Counted from the first letter of the stretch, positions 42,261-54,638 are shown. The stretch: 64,000 nucleotides of DNA from Intrasporangiaceae bacterium (GCA_021324575.1 JAJPIW010000016.1:1-64000); one strand, 5' to 3'. Numbers and translations are program-made. Notes: a model not told the origin generated them from the letters alone.

Positions 42261-43889
42261 TCAGCCCATGTGGGGGTATGCGTGGTTCGTGGGCGGGTCG
42301 AAGGTCTCCTTGATCGAGCGGGTCGACGTCCAGCGGACCAGGTTCTGGGCGGCGCCGGCCTTGTCGTTGGTGCCCGACGCACGGCCGCCGCCGAACGGCT
42401 GCTGGCCGACGACCGCGCCGGTCGGCTTGTCGTTGATGTAGAAGTTGCCGGCCGCGAAGCGCAGCCGGTCGGTGGCATCGGCGATCGCGTGCCGGTCCTG
42501 GGCGATGATCGACCCGGTCAGCGCGAAGGGGGCGAAGGACTCCATCTGGTCCAGGACCTTGTCGTAGCTGCGGTCGTTGTAGACGTGGACCGACAGGATC
42601 GGGCCGAAGTACTCGGTCCGGAACGACTCGTCGGTCGGGTCGTCGATCTGCAGCACGGTGGGACGGACGAAGTAGCCCTCCGAGTCGTCGTAGGTGCCGC
42701 CGGCGACGACCTGCACCCCGTCGGTCGCGTGGGCCCGGTCGATGGCGTCCTTGTGCTTGGCGAAGGCGCGGTCGTCGATGACGGCGCCCATGAAGTTGGA
42801 CAGGTCGGTCACGTCGCCCTGAGGGAGACCGTCGGTGATGGAGACCAGGTCGTCCTTGATCTGCTTCCACAGCGACCGGGGCACATAGGCCCGCGACGCC
42901 GCGGAGCACTTCTGACCCTGGTACTCGAAGGCGCCGCGGACCAGTGCCGTGCGGAGCACGTCGGGGTCGGCGCTGGGGTGAGCCAGGATGAAGTCCTTGC
43001 CCCCGGTCTCACCGACGATCCGCGGGTAGGTGCGGTACCGGCCCAGGTTGGACCCGATCTCCTGCCACAGGTGCTGGAAGGTCGGGGTCGAACCGGTGAA
43101 GTGGAGGCCGGCGAAGTCCGGGTCGGCAAGCGCCACCTTGGAGACGTTCAGCCCGTCGCCGCCCACGAGGTTGATGACGCCCGGCGGCAGGCCGGCGGCC
43201 TCGAGCAGCTCCATCGTGATCTGGGCGGCCAGCTGCTGGGTCGGCGAAGGCTTCCACACCACGGTGTTGCCCATGAGCGCCGGAGCGGTCGGCAGGTTGC
43301 CCGCGATGGCGGTGAAGTTGAACGGGGTGATCGCATAGACGAACCCCTCCAGCGGGCGGTGGTCGCTGCGGTTCCAGACACCCTTGGCGTTGAGCGGCGG
43401 CTGCTCGGCGATGATGTCGCGGGCGAAGTGGACGTTGATCCGCCAGAAGTCGATCAGCTCGCACGCGCTGTCGATCTCGGCCTGGTATGCCGTCTTGGAC
43501 TGGCCGAGCATCGTCGCGGCGTTGAGCCTGGCCCGCCAGGGCCCCGAGAGCAGCTCGGCGGCCTTGAGCAGGATCGCGGCCCGGTCGTCGAACGACAGCG
43601 ACCGCCACGACGGGGCAGCCGCCTTGGCCGCGTCCACGGCCGACTGGGCCTCGGCGACCGAGGCGTTGCGCAGAGTGCCGAGCACCTTGCGGTGCGCGTG
43701 CGGCTCGCGCACCTTGATCGCCTTGCCCGTGCCCTCGACCCGCTTGCCGCCGATTGTGTGCGGCAGATCCCTTGGCGCAGAGCCCAGCTCGACGAGGGCG
43801 ACCTCAAGGGCGGCCCGCTCGGGGCTCCCCGGGGCGTAGTCGAAAACGGGTTCGTTGACGAGAGCGGGAACGCGGGTGACGGCATCCAT
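42261..43889 (-). CDS. pruA: L-glutamate gamma-semialdehyde dehydrogenase
   Basis: The 542-residue enzyme oxidises glutamate semialdehyde (P5C) to glutamate with NAD+, the last step of proline breakdown. It has the ALDH motifs FNFTAIAGNLPTAPALMGNT, the catalytic Glu in VGETGGKDF and the nucleophile in YQGQKCSAASR. PFGGGRASGTNDKAG lies near the end. Length fits stand-alone PruA/RocA. No proline dehydrogenase is in the window. The product feeds the large glutamate dehydrogenase encoded nearby. Confidence 0.93.
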   Translation of the reverse strand: MDAVTRVPALVNEPVFDYAPGSPERAALEVALVELGSAPRDLPHTIGGKRVEGTGKAIKVREPHAHRKVLGTLRNASVAEAQSAVDAAKAAAPSWRSLSFDDRAAILLKAAELLSGPWRARLNAATMLGQSKTAYQAEIDSACELIDFWRINVHFARDIIAEQPPLNAKGVWNRSDHRPLEGFVYAITPFNFTAIAGNLPTAPALMGNTVVWKPSPTQQLAAQITMELLEAAGLPPGVINLVGGDGLNVSKVALADPDFAGLHFTGSTPTFQHLWQEIGSNLGRYRTYPRIVGETGGKDFILAHPSADPDVLRTALVRGAFEYQGQKCSAASRAYVPRSLWKQIKDDLVSITDGLPQGDVTDLSNFMGAVIDDRAFAKHKDAIDRAHATDGVQVVAGGTYDDSEGYFVRPTVLQIDDPTDESFRTEYFGPILSVHVYNDRSYDKVLDQMESFAPFALTGSIIAQDRHAIADATDRLRFAAGNFYINDKPTGAVVGQQPFGGGRASGTNDKAGAAQNLVRWTSTRSIKETFDPPTNHAYPHMG

Positions 43890-43987
43890 GCGAGGTCAGG
43901 GCTCCTTGGGCGCGAGGACGAAGGGGGGCGGCGATCTGTTCGCCGTCATCGTCCCACGCCACCAGCCGGACCGTGGATGCTGGTGCC

Positions 43988-44527
43988 ATGACTGACGACC
44001 CGAACCGTCCCGACCGCAGCCACGCCATCCTCCTGGACGCCTTCGGCCGGATCGCCGAGGGCGTCCCGGCCGTCATCGACGGCCTGTCCGCGCCGCAGCT
44101 GCTCTGGCAGCCCGACCCCGCCGCCAACTCGATCGGCTGGCTGGTCTGGCACCTGACCCGCCAGCAGGACGAGCAGATCGCCCACCTGGCGGGCACACCG
44201 TCGGTCTACCGCGACGGGTGGGAGTACGGCTTCGGGCTGCCCTACCCGAGCGGCGCCCACGGCTTCGGCATGTCGGCTGCCGAGGTCGCCGCCTTCCGGC
44301 TGACCGAGCCGGCCCTGCTCACCGGCTACTACGCAGCCACCCACGAGGCCACGACGCGCTACCTCGCCGACCTCGAGCCGGCTGACCACGACCGGGTCAT
44401 CGACCGGCACTGGACCCCTCCGGTCACCGTCGCGGTCCGGATCGTGTCGATCTTCGACGACGCCGCCAAGCACCTCGGCCAGGCCGAGTACGTCCGGGGG
44501 CTCGTCCTCCGCCGTCGCCCGGACTGA
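43988..44527 (+). CDS. DinB/DUF664 family protein
   Basis: The 179-residue protein has the four-helix DinB layout with possible metal-binding His residues in WLVWHLTRQQDEQ and DAAKHLGQAEY. The related mycothiol-dependent transferases of actinobacteria use zinc at this fold to link thiols to substrates. The substrate is unknown. ATG 43988 (MTDDPNRPDRSH) is preferred to an upstream GTG. It is divergent from pruA. Confidence 0.75.
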   Translation: MTDDPNRPDRSHAILLDAFGRIAEGVPAVIDGLSAPQLLWQPDPAANSIGWLVWHLTRQQDEQIAHLAGTPSVYRDGWEYGFGLPYPSGAHGFGMSAAEVAAFRLTEPALLTGYYAATHEATTRYLADLEPADHDRVIDRHWTPPVTVAVRIVSIFDDAAKHLGQAEYVRGLVLRRRPD

Positions 44528-44596
44528 CCGCCTACCCTGCGGAGCAATGACCAGTTCGCCTGCGGCATAACGGATCCCGTATGCCCCGTGGCTGGC

Positions 44597-45040
44597 TCAC
44601 CCGAGGAGGCGGGCCACCTCGTCGAGCTCGGTCACGTCGTACCAGAGCAGGTCGTCGTCGCCACCGGGCTCCTCGTCGACGTGGAAGGAGACGACCCGCC
44701 GCAGCGGCACGGGACCCTCCAGGGCGACCAACGAGCGAGCCTCCCCCGGCCGGACCGGCGTCACCAGGACCGCGACCGTGTCGACATCGGCGGCCGCAAC
44801 CACCCGCCTGCCACCTCCCTGCGCCGACGGACTCCCGGCCCCACTGTCGCGAAGCTCGCCGGCCGCGACGATCGCCTCGCCCATGGCGACGTACTCGCGC
44901 TCCTCCTCGTCGCCCGCCGGGAGGTCCGAGCGCAGAGCCGGCGTCACGGCATACGCGCTGCTCGGCGAGACCTCGCCCGACCGAGCCAGGTCGGCCACGT
45001 CGGCGGGCGTGAGCGGAAGGTAGATCCGGGTCTGCGTCAT
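44597..45040 (-). CDS. Conserved actinobacterial protein (DUF6912-like)
   Basis: The 147-residue product starts MTQTRIYLPLTPADVADLAR and continues with a serine-rich loop, SAYAVTPALR, and a core of alternating strands (RRVVAAADVDTVAVLV). The sequence type is common next to acyltransferase or HAD genes in Micrococcales and carries no functional name. It lies just downstream of the WS/DGAT gene on the same strand with a 31-base gap. Confidence 0.65.
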   Translation of the reverse strand: MTQTRIYLPLTPADVADLARSGEVSPSSAYAVTPALRSDLPAGDEEEREYVAMGEAIVAAGELRDSGAGSPSAQGGGRRVVAAADVDTVAVLVTPVRPGEARSLVALEGPVPLRRVVSFHVDEEPGGDDDLLWYDVTELDEVARLLG

Positions 45041-45071
45041 GACGTCATTCTCGCTTGCCGGGAGTGCCGGA

Positions 45072-46505
45072 TCAGACCCGCTTGGACCGGTGGCTGTCGC
45101 GCAGCTCAGCGAGGGCGTCGACGATGCACTGGCCGAGGACGTCGGCGTCGGGCAGGGCGTCCCGGTCGGTGAGCAGCCCGTAGTAGACCCCGCCGTCGTA
45201 GGAGGTGAGCCCGATCGACAGCCCCTGACCCCGGCCGAGCGGCATGACCGGGTAGGTCGCGAGCAGCATGGCGCCCGCGGCATACAGCGGCTGTTGCGGC
45301 CCGGGCACGTTGGTGATGACCAGGTTGTAGAGGCGCCGGGACACCGCTCCGCCGAGCCGGGCGCCGAGGGCGTGCAACGTGGGTGGCGCGAACCCGCCGA
45401 TCGAGGCGAGCGTCTCGGCACCGACGGCGACGCCGGTCTCCATCTGCTGGCGCATGGCGAAGGCGATCTGGTGCAGCCGCATCGACGGCCCGGGCTCCCC
45501 GACCGGCAGGTCGATGAAGCAGGCCCGCAGGCCTCCGCCGAGGGCTGTCGAAGCGGTGTCGGACTCGAAGCTGATCGGCACCATCGCCCGGACGGTCGTC
45601 GCGGGGTTGACCGGCTCGCCGCGGGTGAGCAGCCAGGCGCGCAGCGCGCCGGCAATGGTGGCGAGGACGACGTCGTTGACGGTGACGTCCTCGGCGAAGC
45701 GGCCCTTCATGAGCTGGGCCCGGACGGTGCGGTAGTCCGCGAGGTCGGTTCCGACCATGACGAATCGGCGGGCGCCGGAGACACGGACGTTGAGCGGCGA
45801 GGAGGGCGCGGGTCGCGCCGAGGCACGCGCCACGGTGGAGACGACCTGCCCGAGCGCGCCGAGAACCCGGGCCCCGGTGGCCTGTGCGTCGGCGATGCCG
45901 CCCCGCACCGTCTCGGCGATCTGGGTCGGCCGACGGACCATCTCCACCAGTGCGTCGCCGATGAGCTGGAGGTCGCCAGGAGTCGAGCGCGGCCGCCACG
46001 CGTCGTCGCTGACCGTCTCCAGCCCCTCCTCCGGATCCCCGGACAGGATGAGCTGGGCCAGGTCCACCGCGTTGACACCGTCGACGAGCGCGTGGTGCGT
46101 CTTGGTGACGACGGCGAAGCGACCGTGCTCGAGCCCATCGACGAGATAGCACTCCCACAGCGGCCGCTGGTGGTCCAGCGGCCGTGATGCGATCCGAGCG
46201 ACGAACTCCTCCAGCTGCTCGTCGGTGCCCGGGCGCGGCAGCCCGGAGCGCCGGACGTGGTAGCTGATGTCGAAGCTGGTGTCGTCGGCCCACACCGGGT
46301 TGGAGATCCGGCCGGGGACCTCCACCACGCGTTGCCGATAGCGCGGGACCTCCGAGATCCGGTGGTCGATGAGGGCGATGAGCCGGTCGACGTCGAACCC
46401 ACCCTTGGGTGTGTCGAACACCATGACCGACCCCACGACCATCGGCGTTGTCGGCTCCTCGACGTGGAGGAACGACGCGTCCAGGGCTGACAGGCGATCG
46501 GGCAC
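45072..46505 (-). CDS. WS/DGAT family O-acyltransferase
   Basis: The 477-residue enzyme has the family start RLSALDASFLHVEEPTTPM and the catalytic HHxxxDG motif (KTHHALVDGV, about residue 140). It also has the NVPGPQQPLY segment in the C-terminal half. Such enzymes make triacylglycerol or wax esters from acyl-CoA at the membrane. M. tuberculosis tgs3 (Rv3234c) lies in a comparable position near Rv3235. Translation starts at GTG 46505. Confidence 0.88.
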   Translation of the reverse strand: MPDRLSALDASFLHVEEPTTPMVVGSVMVFDTPKGGFDVDRLIALIDHRISEVPRYRQRVVEVPGRISNPVWADDTSFDISYHVRRSGLPRPGTDEQLEEFVARIASRPLDHQRPLWECYLVDGLEHGRFAVVTKTHHALVDGVNAVDLAQLILSGDPEEGLETVSDDAWRPRSTPGDLQLIGDALVEMVRRPTQIAETVRGGIADAQATGARVLGALGQVVSTVARASARPAPSSPLNVRVSGARRFVMVGTDLADYRTVRAQLMKGRFAEDVTVNDVVLATIAGALRAWLLTRGEPVNPATTVRAMVPISFESDTASTALGGGLRACFIDLPVGEPGPSMRLHQIAFAMRQQMETGVAVGAETLASIGGFAPPTLHALGARLGGAVSRRLYNLVITNVPGPQQPLYAAGAMLLATYPVMPLGRGQGLSIGLTSYDGGVYYGLLTDRDALPDADVLGQCIVDALAELRDSHRSKRV

Positions 46506-46585
46506 GGGCCCATCGTGACAGACAGCACGGGTCCGGCGTCCCCGGGCGTGACGAACGACAATCGACCGTATGCCGGGTGCTCGCC

Positions 46586-47902
46586 TCAGACGGTGACCGG
46601 GACGAACCGCGCGGCCAGGCCCGCGAGGGCCAGGCGCAGCGGCGACTTGGGTGCCGTGGCGGCGAGGACGTCGCCGGCGAGCATCGCGGCGTCGCAGACC
46701 TCCGGCGCCCAGGGCAGGAAGGTGAGGTCGGTGAGCCCGGAGAACCGCTCGAGCGCCTCCCCGATGGCCCGCTCCGGATGAGAACCCACGGCAGCTGCCC
46801 GGACCTTGTTGACCACGACCGTGGGTGCCGGCGCCTGGATGACCGCAAGGTCCTGGACGCCGCGGACGAGGCGCTGCAGGCCGACCGGATCGGCGGCCCC
46901 GACGACGACGACTTCGGCCGCCACCTCCAGCGTCGTGCGGGCCACGGCGTTGCGGCGGGGTGCCGCCGTGTCGTAGCTCAGCTCCTCGTCGTCCTCCAGG
47001 CAGAACCCGAGGTCGACGAGGACGACGTCGGCGATCGTCCGAGCCTGCCGGAGTACCTCCTCGACCGAGGCGGCCCGCAGCTCGGGCCACCGGTCCGGGC
47101 GGGGCAGACCGGTGAGGACCCGGAGCCCGGGACGGACGACCGGCGCGAGCCGGGCGAGCACGAGGCGGTCGAGGGTTCCGTGGTCGGCCGTTCGGGTGGC
47201 GGCCGCGATGCCGGGGGCCTCGTCGACGATGGCGAGCGCCTGGGCGACGCTCGCACCCCAGGTGTTGGCGTCGACGAGCAGGACGGACCGGCCTGCGTCG
47301 GCGAGCTCGGCGGCGAGGTTGACCGCGACCGTGGTGACACCCGGTGACCCGAGCGGGCCCCAGACGGCCACCACCTGGCCGGGCCGCGCGGCGCTGGGCC
47401 CGGTGTCGTCGGCCGGGTCCTCCTCGTCGGCGGACCCCGTTCGCGCCGTTCCCCCCGAGCTCCCGGTCGGCGAACCGTCGGGACCGGCCGCACCGAACGG
47501 CATACGTCCGTCACCGTCGGTCCCCGGCTCCGAGACGCCGCCGTCGGTGTCCTCCGGCAGGGCCGCGATGACGGCGTCGAGGTCGGCCTCGTCGCCGTCG
47601 GAGCGCACGACCGCATCGATCCCGAGCTGGCGGAGCATGCGCTCCTCGGCCTCGTCGCCCGCACGGGTCACGCCGACGACGGCGACGTGATGGCTCGCCA
47701 GATCCGCCACCGCCGACCGGTCGAGCGCACGCAGCCCGGCGGAGACGAACGCGACGTCACCGACGCCCGCCGCAGCGGTGGCCAACAGGTCGGCCAGGTC
47801 GGCACAGCGCCGGACCACCGTCACCATCGAGGAGGAGTCGGCGACGCGGACGAGGGCGCTCTCGACGTCGGGGTGGAGAGCGACGAGGGCCTGACGGGTC
47901 AC
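46586..47902 (-). CDS. CpaE/TadZ-like ParA-family ATPase
   Basis: The 438-residue protein has an N-terminal receiver-like region (about 1-120), a low-complexity linker and a ParA/MinD-like domain with VVAVWGPLGSPGVTTVAVNL. VLLVDANTWGASVAQAL and a Walker B-like VVLVDLGFCL follow. The P-loop has Pro-Gly-Val-Thr-Thr with no Lys at the usual place, so nucleotide binding may differ from standard MinD. TadZ/CpaE proteins place the Tad pilus machine at its site in the cell. The gene overlaps the SAF gene by ATGA but is 25 kb from the other tad genes. Confidence 0.75.
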   Translation of the reverse strand: MTRQALVALHPDVESALVRVADSSSMVTVVRRCADLADLLATAAAGVGDVAFVSAGLRALDRSAVADLASHHVAVVGVTRAGDEAEERMLRQLGIDAVVRSDGDEADLDAVIAALPEDTDGGVSEPGTDGDGRMPFGAAGPDGSPTGSSGGTARTGSADEEDPADDTGPSAARPGQVVAVWGPLGSPGVTTVAVNLAAELADAGRSVLLVDANTWGASVAQALAIVDEAPGIAAATRTADHGTLDRLVLARLAPVVRPGLRVLTGLPRPDRWPELRAASVEEVLRQARTIADVVLVDLGFCLEDDEELSYDTAAPRRNAVARTTLEVAAEVVVVGAADPVGLQRLVRGVQDLAVIQAPAPTVVVNKVRAAAVGSHPERAIGEALERFSGLTDLTFLPWAPEVCDAAMLAGDVLAATAPKSPLRLALAGLAARFVPVTV

Positions 47903-48570
47903 GAGCCGGTCCCCGTGACCGCCCCCGGCGCCGGCACGAGGGTCACCTTGGCGCCGTTGTCGATCGGGCCGATGAGCGAGGCCACCGTGCCGATCGGAGC
48001 CATCACCGAGATGGCGATGGTGTCGGTTCCCGCCGACCCGAAGCCGCTGCGCTCGTTCGGCTTGGACGCGACCGAGACGTTGTGCAGCGCCAGCTGCGGT
48101 CCGGCGAAGTCCCCTGACCCGGTCGAACCCTCCTTGGGTGCGTTGACGTAGACGTCGACGACCGACCCGCGGACCAGGTTGGAGGCGGACGTCGCGTCGA
48201 CGTTGATCGTGAGCGGCTGGACCGTGACCTCGGCCCGCGTGCCGAGCGCCGACCGGGGCACGAGCTCACCGGGGCGGACCTCGCGCAGGACGTATCGGTC
48301 GGCTGGCATCGCCTCGGCGGCGCTGAGGTAGCCGCTCGTGTCGGAGCCGAGCTGGACGTCGACCCGGGTCAGTGCGTCAGGGCCCAGCGCCTCGCCCGGG
48401 ACGAGCGGCACGCGCGCGGCATACATCGGCGCGCGGTCGTCGGCATGGGCCACGACGAGGGACCCCGCGACCGTGCAGAGCAGGACCAGCAGGACACCGG
48501 CGAGCAGGCGCGTGTCGCGCCAGGACGGCTTGCGCAACCGGTTGGCAGGACGGGCCGGCAGATCGGACAT
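47899..48570 (-). CDS. SAF-domain (CpaB/RcpC-like) membrane protein
   Basis: The 223-residue product has one membrane helix (LLAGVLLVLLCTVAGSLVVA) and an SAF domain (ARVPLVPGEALGPDALTRVD then YVLREVRPGELVPRSAL). A second extracytoplasmic part resembles the RcpC region. CpaB/RcpC proteins belong to the Tad pilus export apparatus. I chose ATG 48570 (MSDLPARPANRLRKPSW) because the upstream frame has no plausible ribosome site. Confidence 0.75.
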   Translation of the reverse strand: MSDLPARPANRLRKPSWRDTRLLAGVLLVLLCTVAGSLVVAHADDRAPMYAARVPLVPGEALGPDALTRVDVQLGSDTSGYLSAAEAMPADRYVLREVRPGELVPRSALGTRAEVTVQPLTINVDATSASNLVRGSVVDVYVNAPKEGSTGSGDFAGPQLALHNVSVASKPNERSGFGSAGTDTIAISVMAPIGTVASLIGPIDNGAKVTLVPAPGAVTGTGS

Positions 48571-48724
48571 GCGAAGAGACCCCCAGGTCGACGGTGAATC
48601 GGCGTAGCGAAAGGATTCTGACGCACGGGGGCGACGATTGCGCGTCGGAGTTCCCGTGGCTGTGGACAACCGGGCCTGTGGACAACCTTCGCGTCCGCTG
48701 CGCGACGGGTTTTAGTCTGGGGTC

Positions 48725-48949
48725 GTGACCAAGCGCTTCCTCCAGCTCGCCGACGTCGCCGAGGTGCTCGACATCTCCGCTGCCCAGGCCTATGCGCTCG
48801 TCCGCAGCGGTGACCTGCCGGCGATCAAGGTGGGCGGCCGGGGTCAGTGGCGGGTCGAGGCGACCGAGCTCGAGGGCTACATCCAGCGCATGTATGCGCA
48901 GACCCGGACCTTTGTCGAGGCGCATCCGTTCGGCGCCGAGACCGACTGA
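48725..48949 (+). CDS. Small MerR/excisionase-type HTH protein
   Basis: The 74-residue protein is a single winged HTH: FLQLADVAEVLDISAAQAYA, then GDLPAIKVGGRGQWRVEATELEGYI. This is the HTH_17 pattern shared by BldC-like regulators and excisionases. Being in a chromosomal context conserved beside SAF and CpaE-like genes, it is more likely a regulator than a phage excisionase. GTG start; it is divergent from the SAF gene. Confidence 0.75.
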   Translation: MTKRFLQLADVAEVLDISAAQAYALVRSGDLPAIKVGGRGQWRVEATELEGYIQRMYAQTRTFVEAHPFGAETD

Positions 48950-49003
48950 GTCCTGCGCTCGTTTTCCGTATGCCGGGCGCGCACCTCTCCCCTGCAGCTG
49001 CGG

Positions 49004-49543
49004 TCAGCCGGTCGAGACGCTGACGAGGGCTGCGAACGGGATCGCCCGGGTGGCCCGGACGTTGGGTGCCCGCCGGGGCTCGTCGCCGTGGTGCAGGGCG
49101 ATCTGGACATGGTCGGCGCCGACCGCGTCGATGGTGCCGGTCGTGATCCCGCCTGCGACGTCGACGACAATGACGGTGACCCGGTCGCGGGACAGGCCGC
49201 GCAGGGCGTAGCCGACGCCGAAGCGGCGGGCCGCGGTCGCGTCCTCCGAGCGGGCGGTGAGCCCGTCCACGCCGACCACGGCAGCGAGCGGGACGAGCAC
49301 CGAGCGCGGCGACCGGGCCAGCGCCAGCCAGCCGTCGCCGACGTCGACGATCAGGCCGGTGAGGGGGTCCCCGGCGCTCGTCCGGACCGTCACCTGGCGC
49401 CCGCGGTGCGCGGCGAGCCGGGCGGTGAGGTCGACGAGGGCGCGCTCGCGGCGGGTGCGGTCGGCGACCTCGGCGTCCAGCTCCCGGCGCTCCTGGGCCT
49501 CCCACTGCGCCTCGAGGTCGGCGAAGAGGCCCTCCCACTCCAT
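49004..49543 (-). CDS. Hypothetical protein with Sm/SH3-like appearance
   Basis: The 179-residue product has an acidic helical head (MEWEGLFADLEAQWEAQERR) and two strand-rich repeats: QVTVRTSAGDPLTGLIVDVG then VTVIVVDVAGGITTGTIDAV, each followed by a residue pattern suited to a small beta-barrel. This suggests tandem Sm-like barrels, but no family name is certain. It is common in this position in Micrococcales as far as I can recall. Confidence 0.6.
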   Translation of the reverse strand: MEWEGLFADLEAQWEAQERRELDAEVADRTRRERALVDLTARLAAHRGRQVTVRTSAGDPLTGLIVDVGDGWLALARSPRSVLVPLAAVVGVDGLTARSEDATAARRFGVGYALRGLSRDRVTVIVVDVAGGITTGTIDAVGADHVQIALHHGDEPRRAPNVRATRAIPFAALVSVSTG

Positions 49544-49605
49544 GCGCGGAAGTCTATGACGCGCTCCGGGTTGCCAACCGAACGAAGGCTGCTAGGGTCA
49601 TCCAC

Positions 49606-50493
49606 ATGCAAACGCAGGCAAACGCACACATCGAGCGCCTCATCGCGCTGCGCGCGCTGGGCATGGCCGTCGGCACCACCGTGCTCGCCGGGGCGCTCGC
49701 GGCTGGCCTGTGGGTGGTCGCGGCCGCGCGGTGGGCGGCTGTCGCAGCGCCCGGGCCGGCCGGCGTCGCCGATGTCCTGACCCTGCTCCTTGTCGCCGCG
49801 GCCCTGGTGCTCCTCGTCTGGTTCGCCATCGGGGTCTTGCTGGAGGCGCTCGCGGTTCTCCCCGGCGCGATCGGGCGTTGGGCCACCCGCTCGGCGCAAC
49901 GGTTGACCCCGGCCGTGGCCACTCGGGTGGCGGCGCTCGTGCTCGGCTCGACCGTCGTCACCGCGGCAATGCCGACGACGGCAGTCGCGGACACCACGGG
50001 CTCCGGTGCACGACCGGGGGTCGTGGCGACGGCCCCGGACCCCGGTTTCGCCCCGCAGCCTGCGGTGTCCTCCGCGGCGCCCTCAGCCACCTGGACGGCC
50101 ACCCGCCAGCCCACCCAGAGCGCCCCCTCGCCCGCGCCATCGGCGACCGTCCCCGCCGTCACCGCCGATCCCGCCGTCCCCGCCGTGGCCCAGTCCACGC
50201 AGGCGCCCGACCCCGGGTTCCGACCCAGCCGCCCGACCGTGCGACGGGTGGTGGCACCCACCCTCGTTGCACCGGCCGGCGGCCTCCCGGCGCCGCACGG
50301 CGTCGTCGTCCACCGCGGCGACACCCTGTGGGCGATCGCTGCCCGCGACCTCGGCCCCGACGCCACCGACGCCGAGGTCGCCGCGCACTGGCCCCGCTGG
50401 TACGCCGCCAACCGGGCCGTCATCGGCCCCGACCCCGACCTGGTCCTTCCCGGTCAGGTCCTCGTCCGACCATCCCAGGAGATGACCCGTTGA
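49606..50493 (+). CDS. LysM-domain membrane protein
   Basis: The 295-residue protein has two or three N-terminal helices (ALGMAVGTTVLAGALAAGLW, LTLLLVAAALVLLVWFAIG). A long Pro/Ala/Ser/Thr-rich extracellular linker with the repeated element APDPGF follows. The C-terminal LysM domain begins HGVVVHRGDTLWAIAARDLG and ends LVLPGQVLVRP. LysM binds peptidoglycan, so the protein is held between membrane and wall. It is coupled to the next gene by a TTGA overlap. Confidence 0.75.
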   Translation: MQTQANAHIERLIALRALGMAVGTTVLAGALAAGLWVVAAARWAAVAAPGPAGVADVLTLLLVAAALVLLVWFAIGVLLEALAVLPGAIGRWATRSAQRLTPAVATRVAALVLGSTVVTAAMPTTAVADTTGSGARPGVVATAPDPGFAPQPAVSSAAPSATWTATRQPTQSAPSPAPSATVPAVTADPAVPAVAQSTQAPDPGFRPSRPTVRRVVAPTLVAPAGGLPAPHGVVVHRGDTLWAIAARDLGPDATDAEVAAHWPRWYAANRAVIGPDPDLVLPGQVLVRPSQEMTR

Positions 50494-51023
50494 CCTCGAG
50501 CTCTGTCATCCGGATCCGGCCGATCCCGGAGTCCCGACCACCGGAGTGCCACAAGTCGCACGCCGAGCTGATGGCCGAGGAGGTCGCCAGCCCCTACGTC
50601 CAGGACGCGCTGGCCGTCGACTTCACCAGACAGACCGACGACCAGCTCTTCGGGACCCAGCACACCACCCGTCAGGACCTCCCGGAGCCACGGGCGTGGG
50701 CCGCCCACGTCGGCCAGGCCGTGGTCGAGGTCTTGGCGGGGTCCCGCAACCCGGTGCAGCTGGTCCGGTGGACGACGCCGGACGTGTATGCCGTGCTGGC
50801 CCGCCGGGCAGCCCTCGTCCAGCGGCGGCTGGCGGAGGCCCCGAACGCCCGACCGATCTCCCGCCGGCCGGCGGTCGTGCGACGCGTGCTCGTCTGCGAG
50901 CCGGCCGACGGGGTGGCCGAGGCGACCGTCATCGTCGTCCACGGCAACCGGGTTCGCGCGCTGGCCCTGCGGTTCGTCGGTCAGGACGGCCGCTGGCGCC
51001 TCACCGTCGCCCGCATCGGCTGA
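50490..51023 (+). CDS. Rv3235-like protein
   Basis: The 177-residue product starts at a TTG overlapping the LysM stop. Segments RAWAAHVGQAVVEVLAGSRN, PVQLVRWTTPDVYAVLARRA and ATVIVVHGNRVRALALRFVG are the conserved core of the Rv3235 family, found near secA in many actinobacteria. Function is unknown. A GTG at about 50505 is an alternative start. Confidence 0.75.
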   Translation: MTSSSVIRIRPIPESRPPECHKSHAELMAEEVASPYVQDALAVDFTRQTDDQLFGTQHTTRQDLPEPRAWAAHVGQAVVEVLAGSRNPVQLVRWTTPDVYAVLARRAALVQRRLAEAPNARPISRRPAVVRRVLVCEPADGVAEATVIVVHGNRVRALALRFVGQDGRWRLTVARIG

Positions 51024-51047
51024 CCGGCGGCCCGCTTCGCGCCTCGG

Positions 51048-51109
51048 GTCGAGTGATCACGACGCGCGGGATGTGCCCGGCCGATCCCCGTATGTCGTGA
51101 TCGCTCGAC
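51048..51109. terminator. Bidirectional terminator hairpin
   Basis: Two 16-base arms (GTCGAGTGATCACGAC at 51048-51063 and its near-complement at 51094-51109) match at 15 of 16 positions. They lie between the convergent Rv3235-like and VOC genes. Confidence 0.65.
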
Positions 51110-51125
51110 GCGGCGGGCGACGACC

Positions 51126-51506
51126 CTACGGGTTCGTCACCTGGGCGGGGACCTGTTGCAGGGCCCAGCGGTTGCCGTCGGGGTCCTCGAAGTTCACGAA
51201 CCGCCCCCACGCCAGGTCCTGGACCTCGGAGCACTCGACGCCGCGGCCGGTGAGGTAGGCGTGCGCCTCGTCGGCGTCGGCGATGACGACCTGGATGAAC
51301 TGGCTGGCCCCCTCGGGCAGCATCTGCAGCCCGACGCCGAAACAGAACGAGCAGGCCGAGCCCGGCGGGGTCACCTGGACGAACCGCACTCCCTCGAAGG
51401 GGATCTGGTCGTGGTCGACGTTCCAGCCGACCGTCTCGCCGTAGAACGCCACGGCCCGGTCCACGTCGGTCACGCTGATCGGGATGAGCTCGATCCGAAA
51501 GTCCAT
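51126..51506 (-). CDS. VOC (glyoxalase/bleomycin resistance) superfamily protein
   Basis: The 126-residue product begins FRIELIPISVTDVDRAVAFY and ends with RFVNFEDPDGNRWALQQVP, the two ends of a standard VOC fold. The Glu-containing metal site near FEDPDGN is partly kept. Members range from dioxygenases to resistance proteins; the substrate is unknown. ATG 51506 is chosen over an upstream in-frame start because MDFRIELIP is the usual N-terminus. Confidence 0.8.
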   Translation of the reverse strand: MDFRIELIPISVTDVDRAVAFYGETVGWNVDHDQIPFEGVRFVQVTPPGSACSFCFGVGLQMLPEGASQFIQVVIADADEAHAYLTGRGVECSEVQDLAWGRFVNFEDPDGNRWALQQVPAQVTNP

Positions 51507-51612
51507 GGTTTCGTCCCTTCCTGGCAGGTCTCCCGGGTGGAGGCCGTGAATCCAGCCTAAGAACACCTCCGGTCACTTCCTGTCCGCAATGGCGGACGGG
51601 AAGCACATCGGC

Positions 51613-54522
<2,910 letters not shown>

Positions 54523-54638
54523 GCGTGGAGCTCCTTGAAGTGACAGGTGTGTGGGTCCGGGCAGGCACGGCATACGACGTCCTGGGCACGGACCCGTCCA
54601 GAGTAGTCGAACGGCCCGGACCGCCCCCACGTTCCGTC

